This document shows, in pieces, positions 53,101 to 62,006 of a stretch of DNA of 64,000 nucleotides. Origin of the DNA: Bradyrhizobium sp. CCBAU 51627 (GTDB taxonomy: Bacteria > Pseudomonadota > Alphaproteobacteria > Rhizobiales > Xanthobacteraceae); NCBI RefSeq assembly GCF_028128765.1, contig NZ_LBJG01000016.1, forward strand, positions 1-64,000. The letters run 5' to 3'. The notes below the pieces were generated by a model that saw nothing but the letters and a program-made list of their open reading frames with translations, made no database searches and was not told where the DNA came from. Positions within the stretch are counted from its first letter, which is position 1. Each line of letters starts with the position of its first letter. The position numbers and the translations under genes are program-made.

Positions 53101-56100
53101 GCGCTGCACCGCGATCATCGCCGCGAGCAGATCGGGCCCCCGGTCTGCCAGCAGTGCGACCACGGTTTCCGCACCGACGCCTTCGCGGATAAGCCAGCGC
53201 GCGATCGCCTGGCTGCGGTGCGCCAGTTCGCGAAAGCTCAGGACGAGATCTCCATCGGATACCGCGATGGCGTTCGGCGTCTTCTTCGCCTGCAGCTCGA
53301 ACAGTTCGCAGACATTGCCGCGCGTGGCGAAATTGGCTGGTCTGCCTTTTGCCGGTAACCGCCGGCGTTCAGCCTCCGTCAGCAGGGGCAGGCGCGAGAT
53401 GCGCTGCTCGGGATTGGCGATGACGGCCTTGAGCAGGGTCTTGAACTGATCCCCCATGCCCTCGATCGTACCCGCGTCGAACAGATCGGTGGCATATTCG
53501 AAGAAGCCGGTGAAGCGGCCCTCGGCCTCGACCAGCTCCAGCGTGATGTCGAAGCGCGCGACTTGCGGGTCAACCTCCAGCCGGCGCGTCGACAGCCCGG
53601 GGAAACGCGCGGCCTCAATCGATGCATTCTGGAGGATGAACATGACCCGGAACAGCGGATTGCCATCCGTCCTGCGCGCGATCTGCAATGCGCGCAGGAC
53701 CTCCTCGATCGGAAGATCCTGGTTGCGATAGGCATCGAGCGTGACCTGGCGCACCCGCCGCAGCATTTCGCCGAAGGTCGGGTCACCGCCGAAATCATTG
53801 CGCAGGATCAGCGTGTTTGCAAACAGACCGATCAGGCGCTCGCTCTCGATCTGGTTGCGGTTCGCGATCAACGATCCGGTCGCGACATCCTCATGCCCGG
53901 TATGACGGAACAGCAGACACTGAAAGACCGCGAGCAGCGTCATGAAAGGCGTTACCCCCTGATCCTGGCCCAGCGCGCGAACGCCGGCCGAAAGGCTCCT
54001 GGGTAATTCGAAATAATGGCGGGCACCGTGGCCGCTCCAGATTTCGGGCCTCGGCCGGTCGGTGCGCAGCGGCAGCGTGGTGACGCCGTCGAGCTGCACT
54101 CGCCAGTAATCGAGCTGCTCCTTTGCTGCGGGCGTTTCCGCCCAGCTTTGCTGCCAACAGGCAAAGTCTCGATATTGGAAGCTCGGCTGGGGCAGCTCCG
54201 CCGTGCTTTGTTTGCGTGCCGCAGAATATGCGGCGGCGAGTGCTTCCCAGAACAGCCGCTGCGACCAGCCATCGGTGACGAGGTGATGGATATTGACCAC
54301 CAACGCATGGCCGGACTTGTCGAACGAGAGCAGCGTGACCTTCAGCGGCGGTTCGCGGGCAAGATCAAATGCGTATTGCGCGAGCTTCAGCGCCTCGCGC
54401 CGGACGACCGCAGGCCGCCGGTGCGCAGGACAGGGTTTGAGCTTGATCCGCGCGAGCCGCGGCCGGGCCTGAAGCACGCGCTGCACGGGCTCGCCCTCGC
54501 ATTCGACGAAGACCGAGCGCAGCGCCTCGTGACGTGCGCAGATTGCAGCAAGGCCGGCCTCGAGCGCGGCGAAGTCCACCGCGCCCTTGAGGAGAGCGAC
54601 CTCGACCACGTTGTAATTATAGCGCGTCAGGTCGAGCCGCGAGAGCACATACATCCGCTGCTGCTGGAACGAGAGCGGCGCGTCTTCCTCGGAAGCCGTC
54701 TGGCGCCATGCCGGTAGCACCCCATCGCGATGCGTCGTCGCCTCGATCCGGGCCGCAAGAGCACCGACGGTGGCGCAATCGAAAATGTCCTCGAACGAGA
54801 AGTCCACGTTGAAGCGCTCGCGCAGACGCGAACGCATTTGCGTCACCGCGAGCGAGTCCGCGCCGAGCGCAAACACGTCCTGATCGACGCCGACTTGCGG
54901 AAGCTCGAGCAGAGTGGCCCAGATATCCGCGAGCTGGGCCTCCAGCGCGTTGCGCGGCAGCTCCGTATGATCGTCATGATGTGCGGCCGAAATCAGCTCG
55001 GCCAGCGCATTGCGCTTGACCTTGCCGCTCGCGCCTTTCGGCAGCGCCGCCACGCTGCGGATCAGACTCGGCACCTTGTAGGCGGCAAGACGCTTGCGTG
55101 CGAACTGGCGCAATTGATCGGAGGTTGCCTCGGAATCGGGACGCAAAACCACGAGGGCGGCGACATTCTCGCCGAGCTTTGCGTGCGGAACTGGGAAGAC
55201 TCCGGCTTCCAGCACCGCCGGGTGGGCCAGCAGAACCTCTTCCACCTCCAGCGGCGACACTTTCTGGCCGCCGCGGTTGATGATGTCCTTGATGCGGCCG
55301 ACGATGAAGAGATAGCCGTCGGGATCGAGATGGCCGAGATCGCCGGTCCGGAACCAGCCATCGCGGAAGGCGGCCTGTGTGGCCGCTTCGTCATTATAAT
55401 AGCCGCGGCTCATGTTCGGTCCGCGCAGCACGATCTCGCCCCGCTCGCCGGGCGCGAGCGTGCGGCCGGTCTCGTCCATGATCGCGATCTCAGGACCCGC
55501 GGCGCGGCCAACCGATCCGACCTTGCGCAGTTCGAACGGATTGGCAGCAATCTGCGAAGCCGCTTCGGTCATCCCGTAGGTCTCGAGCACGGGAACACCG
55601 AACGTTGCCTCCAACCCGTTGAGGATGGCGGGCGCGAGCGAAGACGAAGCAGAGCGAATGACGCGTAGCGATGACGATCGGACGCGTTCGGGGCTGGCTT
55701 CCGCAGCCGTCAGCAGTGCGCGATGAATGGTGGGCACTGCCGTGTACCAGGTCGGTTGCAGATCGCGCATCCAGCCGAAAAAGGACGGTGCGTCGAATCC
55801 GCCAGTCACGATCACGCTGGAGCCCGCCGCGAGCGCCGTCAGCAAGCCGGAGATCAGGCCGTGGGCGTGAAACAGCGGCAGGACGTTGAGCAGGCGATCC
55901 TGCGATGCGAGCGACAGCACGCGGCCGGCATTTTGGGCGGAGAGGCAAACGTTGCGATGGGTCAGCGGCACCATTTTCGGTCGCGCCGCCGTGCCCGATG
56001 TCAGCAGGATGAATGCATCGTCCTCGGCGCGCGCGCTGCCGCCTGCGCTGGCTGGACCGATTGTCGGGCCGAAGAATCCGCAGTCGCCGAGATCCGTCTC

Positions 56101-56553
56101 CGGTCCTGGCACGAAATCGATCACCGGAATGTCGAGCGTCCGGGCGATGTCGCGGCTCGGCGAATTCGCGTCGGACCGCGTCACCAGCGCCGTCAGCTTC
56201 ATCTCGCGGAAATAGCGTTGCAGCTCGTCGCCGGTCAGATCGGGATTGACGGGGACACAGGCACAGGCCGAGGCAACCGCGATGAGAGCCAGCGCGCTGT
56301 CGGCCCCGCGCGGCAGCGCAACAGCAATCCGGTCGGAAGGTGCTATGCCGAGCCCGCGTAGCGTACCGACGAGATGCTCGATCGTGGCGCCGAGCCTGCC
56401 ATAGCTCAAAGGCGGCCGACCAGGGGCAAGCAGGGCAGGCGCCGACGGTATCGTTCGCGCATGGAAGGCGAGAAGGCCGCCGATCGTATCGGCTCCGACG
56501 CCCGCGCCGCCCGACCCGCCTCCTGTCCCGGATGCAATTGCCGACAATGCCAT
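50125..56553 (-). CDS. non-ribosomal peptide synthetase, A-T-C-A-T-C
   Basis: A 2142-residue synthetase. Domain order: acyl/aryl-type adenylation domain (about 22-520; LLTSGTAARPKMVPLTHRN, TYGMTEAASQ, catalytic Lys511 in KGASGK), carrier 1 (Ser567 in LGADS), condensation 1 (about 625-1060; H756-H757-L-V-T-D761-G), adenylation 2 (about 1085-1585; YTSGSSGAPKG, NAYGASE, Lys1578), carrier 2 (Ser1635 in LGGHS) and terminal condensation 2 (about 1695-2130; H1836-H1837-A-I-A-D1841-G). No thioesterase, reductase, epimerase or methylation domain is seen. In adenylation 2 the usual Asp binding the alpha-amino group (PheA Asp235) is Val1279. It probably links an acyl acid to an unusual amino acid and releases it onto an amine or alcohol. 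Confidence 0.92.
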   Translation of the reverse strand: MALSAIASGTGGGSGGAGVGADTIGGLLAFHARTIPSAPALLAPGRPPLSYGRLGATIEHLVGTLRGLGIAPSDRIAVALPRGADSALALIAVASACACVPVNPDLTGDELQRYFREMKLTALVTRSDANSPSRDIARTLDIPVIDFVPGPETDLGDCGFFGPTIGPASAGGSARAEDDAFILLTSGTAARPKMVPLTHRNVCLSAQNAGRVLSLASQDRLLNVLPLFHAHGLISGLLTALAAGSSVIVTGGFDAPSFFGWMRDLQPTWYTAVPTIHRALLTAAEASPERVRSSSLRVIRSASSSLAPAILNGLEATFGVPVLETYGMTEAASQIAANPFELRKVGSVGRAAGPEIAIMDETGRTLAPGERGEIVLRGPNMSRGYYNDEAATQAAFRDGWFRTGDLGHLDPDGYLFIVGRIKDIINRGGQKVSPLEVEEVLLAHPAVLEAGVFPVPHAKLGENVAALVVLRPDSEATSDQLRQFARKRLAAYKVPSLIRSVAALPKGASGKVKRNALAELISAAHHDDHTELPRNALEAQLADIWATLLELPQVGVDQDVFALGADSLAVTQMRSRLRERFNVDFSFEDIFDCATVGALAARIEATTHRDGVLPAWRQTASEEDAPLSFQQQRMYVLSRLDLTRYNYNVVEVALLKGAVDFAALEAGLAAICARHEALRSVFVECEGEPVQRVLQARPRLARIKLKPCPAHRRPAVVRREALKLAQYAFDLAREPPLKVTLLSFDKSGHALVVNIHHLVTDGWSQRLFWEALAAAYSAARKQSTAELPQPSFQYRDFACWQQSWAETPAAKEQLDYWRVQLDGVTTLPLRTDRPRPEIWSGHGARHYFELPRSLSAGVRALGQDQGVTPFMTLLAVFQCLLFRHTGHEDVATGSLIANRNQIESERLIGLFANTLILRNDFGGDPTFGEMLRRVRQVTLDAYRNQDLPIEEVLRALQIARRTDGNPLFRVMFILQNASIEAARFPGLSTRRLEVDPQVARFDITLELVEAEGRFTGFFEYATDLFDAGTIEGMGDQFKTLLKAVIANPEQRISRLPLLTEAERRRLPAKGRPANFATRGNVCELFELQAKKTPNAIAVSDGDLVLSFRELAHRSQAIARWLIREGVGAETVVALLADRGPDLLAAMIAVQRAGAAFLNLDPEQPPTRLATILGSSCASVLLVGRARSAMVDALLEPLVGGIRVAKLEDAIALEPTKVARAAQRTSSDLAYLVYTSGSSGAPKGVMIEQRGLSNHLASLISALGLTSKDVIAQTAPQSFVISVWQFLAGPMTGARVHVCGNAVVQDPMLLAREIKREGITVLEIVPSLLRVILERLDEAPMLRAFAELRLLISTGEPLAIELCRAWFARCPNVPLINAYGASECSDDVSLHRLTKAPDTATINVPVGAPLPNTQLYVLDPNLEPQPIGVVGELCIGGAGVGRGYINDPAQSRQRFIPDPFARRQGARLYRTGDLARRRADGTIECLGRADLQVKVRGYRIELKEIEAALADHASVRAGIVEPRRDASGDVRLIAHVVAKPGIQTSASELRDFLKSRLPVHAIPSAFLFLDRVPLNAHGKLDRSALLAPAEQESVGTEAAVPARRFTEKVLSDIWIDLLRVESLGVTDNFFDLGGHSLLAGQAMARVARALGVSLPIKTIFEAPTIEQLARRIDEAVATKPQRPAAGIPRLADSGPPALSITQDQMIRIEQNLPDLPLFNLPFAFRLDGPIDPHLLAQAFDDIVRRHDSLRTAFGWNGEEPVSHIVAPATLGPALTVETIGDGQPHNNKRRRALEAKKIELLIAQEAYVPVNTARAPLLRARLLRLHADNHILLLTLHHAIADGWSIGVLFEELSCRYAALAGRPSAPLPTVPLAFSDVARWQRWWCSTEAARRQAVDWTENLRGAAPLFEGEARPGASTGHHPLSLERDLVARLTAYARQHSATLFMCLLTGLKALLMAQTGRTDISVATAMANRAQPDTERIVGPFENTVIVRSRITPDLSFTQGLARVREGVLEAHARQELPFNILADHLEQEGIDPASLLQVYFTLQNPLRQPLDLPNVAVRSTGDVAREGQPVLPVDQTWLSLMLKERPSGITGSCNYKRELLDGGMVGTWMEDLVTLLGAALAQPHAPLHRLLDRRAA

Positions 56554-56688
56554 TCCCTTTTGATCTGATTGGGCTATTCTTTCCTGGAGTTAGGGAACGC
56601 GTCCAGTCTGAGGTGAAGTTTGGGCCCCAAAATCTGTGGTTGAGGGGTCTTAAGCCCTTCGGCGGAGGGAAGGTCGGGCGGAATCACC

Positions 56689-59600
56689 ATGCTGGAGAAA
56701 GAGCCGCAGACGGAGGCCGGGTTGAGGCGCTGGCTCGAAGGCGCCGGTCTTGGTCACTACACCGACCTGTTCGCGCAGCACCGCCTCGATCTCGACGTCA
56801 TGGGGGACCTGACCGAGGCCGACCTCGCTGAACTCGGGCTACCCCTCGGCGATCGCAAGCGGTTGCAGCGTGCGATGGCCGCGCTGTTCCAGGCCGAGAC
56901 CGCGGAGGCACCAGTTGTGGCAGCGCACCCGCCGGTTCGTGCCGAGGTCGGCGCCGAGCGGCGTCAGCTCACCACCATGTTCTGTGACATGGTGGATTCC
57001 ACCGCGCTCTCCGCCCAATTCGATCCGGAAGACGTCCGCGACATGATCGCGAGCTTCCGCGAGACCTGTGTGCGCGTCGTCAAGCATTATGAAGGCTTTG
57101 CCGCCCGTTTCGTTGGCGACGGAATTCTGGTCTATTTCGGCTATCCTACCGCGCATGAAGACGATGCCGAGCGCGCCGTGCGCGCCGGGCTCGAGATCGT
57201 GCGGGTGCTCTCGACGGCGCGCGCGATCGAGCCGCGTGGCGCACTTAGCCATGCGCCCGCCGTTCGCATCGGCATCGCGACCGGTCTCGTCGTGGTCGGC
57301 GACCTCGTTGGCCAGGGCACCGAAGAGCGCGACTCCGCGGTCGGCGAGACCGTCAATCTTGCGGCACGCCTGCAGGCGCTGGCGCCGCCCAATGGCGTGG
57401 TGATCTCCGCCTCGACGCAATCGCTGCTGAAGGGGAAATTCGACTACCGCAATCTCGGCACCCATGCGCTGAAGGGCATCGCGGAAAGGACGCAAGCCTG
57501 GCATGTCGTGCGCGCCACGCGCGTGGAGACCCGCTTTGCTGCAGCAATGGGCTCGCGGCTGACCCCGCTCGTCAATCGCGAGGAGGAAATCGCGCTGCTG
57601 ATGGGGCGCTGGCAGCAGGTCAAGGAGGGCGACGGCCAGGTCGTCGTCAAGTTCGGCGAGCCAGGCATCGGCAAGTCGCGCATCATCCAGGAGATTTTCG
57701 AGCGGATATCGGGCGACCGGCACGGGCAGGTCTCGTTCCAGTGCTCGCCCTATTACACCTCCACCGCGTTCTATCCATTCGTCGAGCAGCTCAAATTCTC
57801 GCTCGGCCTCGACCGCGAGGATGCGTCCGCGCTGTCGCTGGCGAGCCTGGAGACGGCGATCGCTGCCGCCCATGGCGATATCGAGCAGGTGGCGCCGCTG
57901 TTCGCCGCGCTGCTGTCGATCCCGACCGGGGAGCGCTATCCGCCGCTAGAGCTGTCGCCGCAGCAGCAGAAGGACGCGACCGTCGCGGCCCTGGTCAACC
58001 ACTTCCTCGGCCTCGCGCGCGAGATGCCGCTGGTGATGGTCTTTGAAGATCTGCATTGGATCGATCCGACCTCCCGCGAGGTGGTCGATCTCCTGGTCGA
58101 CCGGGTGCAGAACCGGCCGATCCTCGCCATCATCACCGCGCGCTCCGAATTCCAGCCGAGCTGGAACGCGCATTCGCATATCACCACGCTGGTGCTGAAC
58201 AGGCTGAGCCGGCCATTGCGCACGACCCTGGTCGAGCGCGTCGCGGGGCGCGAACTTCCCAAGGAGGTCGTCGAGGAGATCATCGTCAAGACCGACGGCG
58301 TGCCGCTGTTCCTGGAGGAGCTGACCAAGACGGTGCTCGAATCCAATCTCCTGACCGAGCGGCACGGGCGCTATGTGCTGTCCGGCCCGTGGCGGCAGCT
58401 CGCGATCCCGGCGACGCTGACGGACTCGCTGATGGCGCGTCTCGACCGGATGGGTCCGTTCAAGCGGATCGCGCAGATCGGCGCCACGATCGGCCGCGAG
58501 TTCTCCTACGAGACGCTGCATGCGGTCGCCAGCACGCCGGCGGAGCAGATCGAGGCGGCGCTGACGCATCTGGAGGAAGCCGGCTTGATCATGCGGCGCG
58601 GTCATCCGCCCGATGCGCTCTACTCCTTCAAGCATGTGATGATCCAGAACGCGGCGCATGCGAGCCTGTTGCACAGCGAGCGGCGCAAGCTCCATGCGAG
58701 CATCGCCCAGGTGCTCGTCGAAATGTATCCGGAGAAGACTGAGCGCGAGCCGGAACTGCTCGCCCATCATCTCACTGAGTCCGGCCAGAGCGAAGGCGCG
58801 GCGAGCTTCTGGCTCAAGGCCGGCAAGCAGGCCGCAAGGAGCGGGGCCAACCTGGAGGCGATCGGACATCTGCGCCGGGGCCTGAGCGTCGTGCAGGCCA
58901 ATGCGCGCATGCAGGGCGCCGACGAGATGGAGCTCGAGCTTCGCATTGCGCTCGGCAACGCGTTGATCGCGGCCAAGGGCTATGCGGTGCAGGAGGTCGA
59001 GGAGAACTACATCCGCGCGCTCGAGCTCGGCCAGCAGCTTGACGACGAGGAAAAAGCCTTTGCCGCCACGCGCGGGCTCTGGGTCTGCCATTTCATCCGC
59101 GCCGATCTCACTCGCGCGCATGACCTCAGCGTCGAGCTGTTGAAATTCGCCAAGCGCGAGCGGCTGAACGAGCGGGCGGAGCCGGCGCAGCAGACCGGCT
59201 ATCTGATCGAGGCGCACCGCTCGATCGCGATGACGATGCTTTATCGCGGACGCTTCGCCGCCGCGCAGCATCATCTGCATCGCTGCATCGATCTCTACAG
59301 CCCCGACCTGCACTCCGATTTGATGGAGCGTCACGGCACCGATCCCGGCGTCGTCTCGCTGTCTTATCTCGGCTATCTCCTGTGGTTCCTCGGCCAGCCT
59401 GATGCGGCGCGCCAGCACAGCGAGCAGGCGATCCAGCTTGCCGAGAAGATCCGCCATCCTTTCTCGCTCGCCTTCGCATTGGTGTTCGGCGCCTATCTCT
59501 GCCAGCATCTGCGCGATATCGAGGGCACGCGCGACCATGCCAATCGCGCCATGATCATCGCCACCGAGCACAATTTCCTGCACTGGAAGCAGCAGGCCGC

Positions 59601-60153
59601 GATCCTGCGCGGCTGGGCGCTGGCGCAGCTCGGCGAGGCCGAAGAAGGCATCACCCAGATGCGCTCCGGCCTCGATGAATACGAGGCGATGGATTCCTGG
59701 CTCGCTGGCTGCTGGTTCCGCTGCCTGCTCGCGGAAGCCTATGCCAAGGTCGGCATGCGCGATGCCGCCTTGCGCGCGCTGGACGGTGCGCTTGCGACCG
59801 CAAGGCGGACCGGCGATCACTCCTACCTCGCCGAGGTCTATCGCCTGCAGGGCGAGATCACGCTGTCGGACGGCAATCCGGTCTCGGTGCAGGAGGCCGA
59901 AGACCTGTTCGGCCTGTCGCTGGAGACGGCACGCAGGCAGGGCGCATTGTCCTGGGAGCTCAGGACCGCCGTCAGCCTGGCGCGGCTGTCGCTTGAGGCC
60001 GGCAAGCGCGAACATGCGAGTCTTTTGCTCCTGCCGGTCGTCGGCAAGTTCAACGAGGGGTTTTTGACGCCGGACCTGAAGCTGGCCATGCAGCTCGTGC
60101 ACGAGCTCGGTGGCGACGCGCCCGTTCGGCCGCAGGCAAATCCCGCGAGATGA
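56689..60153 (+). CDS. SAM domain-nucleotide cyclase-AAA ATPase-TPR signalling protein
   Basis: A 1154-residue protein with no membrane segment. An N-terminal sterile-alpha-motif domain (about 8-68; RWLEGAGLGHYTDLFAQHRL) is followed by a class III adenylate/guanylate cyclase domain (about 93-275) with metal-binding Asp100 (MFCDMVDST) and Asp144 (FVGDGILVYF) and the catalytic Asn/Arg pair in VGETVNLAAR. Next comes an ATPase domain with Walker A FGEPGIGKSR (about 322-331) and DLHWIDPTSRE (Walker B-like), then helical TPR-like repeats to the end. This architecture is known in rhizobia and mycobacteria. The start is 135 bases from the divergent NRPS start. Confidence 0.9.
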   Translation: MLEKEPQTEAGLRRWLEGAGLGHYTDLFAQHRLDLDVMGDLTEADLAELGLPLGDRKRLQRAMAALFQAETAEAPVVAAHPPVRAEVGAERRQLTTMFCDMVDSTALSAQFDPEDVRDMIASFRETCVRVVKHYEGFAARFVGDGILVYFGYPTAHEDDAERAVRAGLEIVRVLSTARAIEPRGALSHAPAVRIGIATGLVVVGDLVGQGTEERDSAVGETVNLAARLQALAPPNGVVISASTQSLLKGKFDYRNLGTHALKGIAERTQAWHVVRATRVETRFAAAMGSRLTPLVNREEEIALLMGRWQQVKEGDGQVVVKFGEPGIGKSRIIQEIFERISGDRHGQVSFQCSPYYTSTAFYPFVEQLKFSLGLDREDASALSLASLETAIAAAHGDIEQVAPLFAALLSIPTGERYPPLELSPQQQKDATVAALVNHFLGLAREMPLVMVFEDLHWIDPTSREVVDLLVDRVQNRPILAIITARSEFQPSWNAHSHITTLVLNRLSRPLRTTLVERVAGRELPKEVVEEIIVKTDGVPLFLEELTKTVLESNLLTERHGRYVLSGPWRQLAIPATLTDSLMARLDRMGPFKRIAQIGATIGREFSYETLHAVASTPAEQIEAALTHLEEAGLIMRRGHPPDALYSFKHVMIQNAAHASLLHSERRKLHASIAQVLVEMYPEKTEREPELLAHHLTESGQSEGAASFWLKAGKQAARSGANLEAIGHLRRGLSVVQANARMQGADEMELELRIALGNALIAAKGYAVQEVEENYIRALELGQQLDDEEKAFAATRGLWVCHFIRADLTRAHDLSVELLKFAKRERLNERAEPAQQTGYLIEAHRSIAMTMLYRGRFAAAQHHLHRCIDLYSPDLHSDLMERHGTDPGVVSLSYLGYLLWFLGQPDAARQHSEQAIQLAEKIRHPFSLAFALVFGAYLCQHLRDIEGTRDHANRAMIIATEHNFLHWKQQAAILRGWALAQLGEAEEGITQMRSGLDEYEAMDSWLAGCWFRCLLAEAYAKVGMRDAALRALDGALATARRTGDHSYLAEVYRLQGEITLSDGNPVSVQEAEDLFGLSLETARRQGALSWELRTAVSLARLSLEAGKREHASLLLLPVVGKFNEGFLTPDLKLAMQLVHELGGDAPVRPQANPAR

Positions 60154-60944
60154 GCGATCTGTCCGCCGCGCGTGCCCGCTACGCCGCGCTGATCGCAAGG
60201 CGGGGGCGGATTGCCTCGCCGCGCCTGCTTGCAGCCCTTGCGACGGTGCCGCGCGAAGATTTTCTCGCGAAAGGGCCCTGGCGGACCAAGAGCGAGGCTG
60301 CCCACAGCTATCGGCTGACGCCGGACGCCGACCCGATTCACCTCTATCACAATGTGCTGGTCGCCATCGATGCGCGCCGCAAGCTCGACACCGGCCTGCC
60401 GAGCCTTTGGGCACATTTCATCGATCTGCTCGGTGTCAATGAGCGGGATCGCGTGGTCCAGATCGGCTGCGGGCTCGGCTATTTCTCGGCGATCCTGTCG
60501 GAGATCGTGGGCCCCAAGGGCAAGGTGCACGCCATTGAATGCGATGAGCGGCTCGCCTCGCGCGCCACGTCCTGCCTTCGCGCTTATCACAATGTCGAGG
60601 TCGTCCATGGAGACGGCTGTCGGGACATCGGCGATGCGGCCGACATCATCATCGTGCATGCCGGCTTCTCGCATCCGCATCCGCGCTGGCTTGATGCGCT
60701 CCGCCCGCGCGGTCGCCTGCTGGTGCCGCTGACGCAGCGGGACCGCGAAGGGGCCGCCCTCAAGATCACGCGCAAGGGAAAGGGGTTCGAGGCCGAGGCG
60801 GTGCAGCAGATCCGGATCTTTCCAGGTCATGGCCGTGGCGTGACGGCGCTCGATGATCGCGTCGCGGATTGGTGGCAGCGGGCAGCGTCGCTGACGCCGC
60901 TGCGTTTTCGCAGCATCGCGCAGGGGCTGCCCTCGGATGGCTAA
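60150..60944 (+). CDS. PCMT-like SAM-dependent methyltransferase
   Basis: A 264-residue protein of the protein-L-isoaspartate methyltransferase family. The SAM-binding motif is VVQIGCGLGYFSAILSEIVG; a PCMT-like beginning (RIASPRLLAALATVPREDFL) precedes it, and GRLLVPLTQRD is the late motif. Family members of this length repair isoaspartate or have been recruited to peptide natural products. The start overlaps the stop of the cyclase-ATPase gene (ATGA), so the two are translated together; the pairing suggests a regulatory role. Confidence 0.85.
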   Translation: MSDLSAARARYAALIARRGRIASPRLLAALATVPREDFLAKGPWRTKSEAAHSYRLTPDADPIHLYHNVLVAIDARRKLDTGLPSLWAHFIDLLGVNERDRVVQIGCGLGYFSAILSEIVGPKGKVHAIECDERLASRATSCLRAYHNVEVVHGDGCRDIGDAADIIIVHAGFSHPHPRWLDALRPRGRLLVPLTQRDREGAALKITRKGKGFEAEAVQQIRIFPGHGRGVTALDDRVADWWQRAASLTPLRFRSIAQGLPSDG

Positions 60945-61039
60945 TAATTCGTTTCATTTTACCTTGATTGCGAATCGAAGTTTCCAACATCTCCCGTCGC
61001 TTGTATGAGTGCGGTTCGATGGCTATTTGAACACGCATC

Positions 61040-61990
61040 ATGCATTCCGTTGCCCTGCTGACCGCCAGCTACGCCAAGGATATCGAGCGCTTCTCGCTGC
61101 TCAGCGAGAGCATCGACACCTGGCTCTCGGGATATACGCGGCATTATGTTCTTGTTAACGATGAGGACGTGGCGCTGTTCGAGCGGTTCGCGTCCGACAA
61201 GCGCGTGATCGTTCCGGCTTCGCGCTATCTGCCCAAATGGCTGTGGGCGCTGCCGCCGGCGCTGCAGTTCATCAGCAATCGCCGCGTCTGGCTGTCGCTG
61301 CTGTCATCGCCCGTCCATGGCTGGCACATCCAGCAGATCCTCAAGATCGCCGGCGTGCTGAATGCGCCCGAGCAGCGCGTCTGTATTCTGGATTCGGACA
61401 ATCTGTTCTTCCGCGAGTTCGACGTCGGCCAGTATGCCGGCACGGAGAAGACGCCGCTGTTCGTCACGCGCAAGGGCATCGATGCGGATCATCCGCTGCA
61501 TGTTCTTTGGCTCCGCACCGTCGATCAGCTTCTGGGCATCAAGGATCGATCGTTCCCGGCCGACGACTACGTCGGCAATGCGCTGGTCTGGGACAAGGAC
61601 GCGGCGCGTGCGATGACAGATGCCATCAGGTCGGCGACCGGTCTCGGCTGGGCCCTGGCGCTGTGCCGGAAGAAGAAGTTCTCCGAATATCTGCTTTACG
61701 GAAATTTCGTCGCGAACTCGCCGGAACATCTGGCGGCGCACCGCGTGACGGAAGACAGCATTGCCGTCTCGCATTGGGACGATACCCGCCTCGACCGTGC
61801 GGCGATCGAAGCCATGATGGCCGCCGCATCGCCAGAGCAGGTCGCGCTCTGTATCCAATCCTATTCGTCGACCTCGATCGACGACATCCGCGACGTCTTC
61901 CGCCTGAATTCGCGCGACCGTCGCGGTCCGAGCTTGTCTCCCGATCACATCAGCGACATCACCGCATTCGAGACGCCCAAGACGCGCTAG
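61040..61990 (+). CDS. DUF6492 family protein, probable glycosyltransferase-like
   Basis: A 316-residue protein beginning directly with a Rossmann-like strand (VALLTASYAKDIERFSLLSE). It contains YVLVNDEDVALFERF and a DSDN motif in RVCILDSDNLFFREFDV, which recalls the DXD metal-binding site of GT-A glycosyltransferases. I recall this family as DUF6492, often near polysaccharide genes. It is convergent with the xylanase gene, 16 bases apart. Substrate unknown. Confidence 0.75.
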   Translation: MHSVALLTASYAKDIERFSLLSESIDTWLSGYTRHYVLVNDEDVALFERFASDKRVIVPASRYLPKWLWALPPALQFISNRRVWLSLLSSPVHGWHIQQILKIAGVLNAPEQRVCILDSDNLFFREFDVGQYAGTEKTPLFVTRKGIDADHPLHVLWLRTVDQLLGIKDRSFPADDYVGNALVWDKDAARAMTDAIRSATGLGWALALCRKKKFSEYLLYGNFVANSPEHLAAHRVTEDSIAVSHWDDTRLDRAAIEAMMAAASPEQVALCIQSYSSTSIDDIRDVFRLNSRDRRGPSLSPDHISDITAFETPKTR

Positions 61991-62006
61991 ACTTGGGTGT
62001 CGGGAT

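Noticed and set aside
57946..60414. Minus-strand open frame of 822 codons
   Set aside because: It lies antisense to the cyclase-ATPase gene, which has unmistakable domains; the antisense protein has none.
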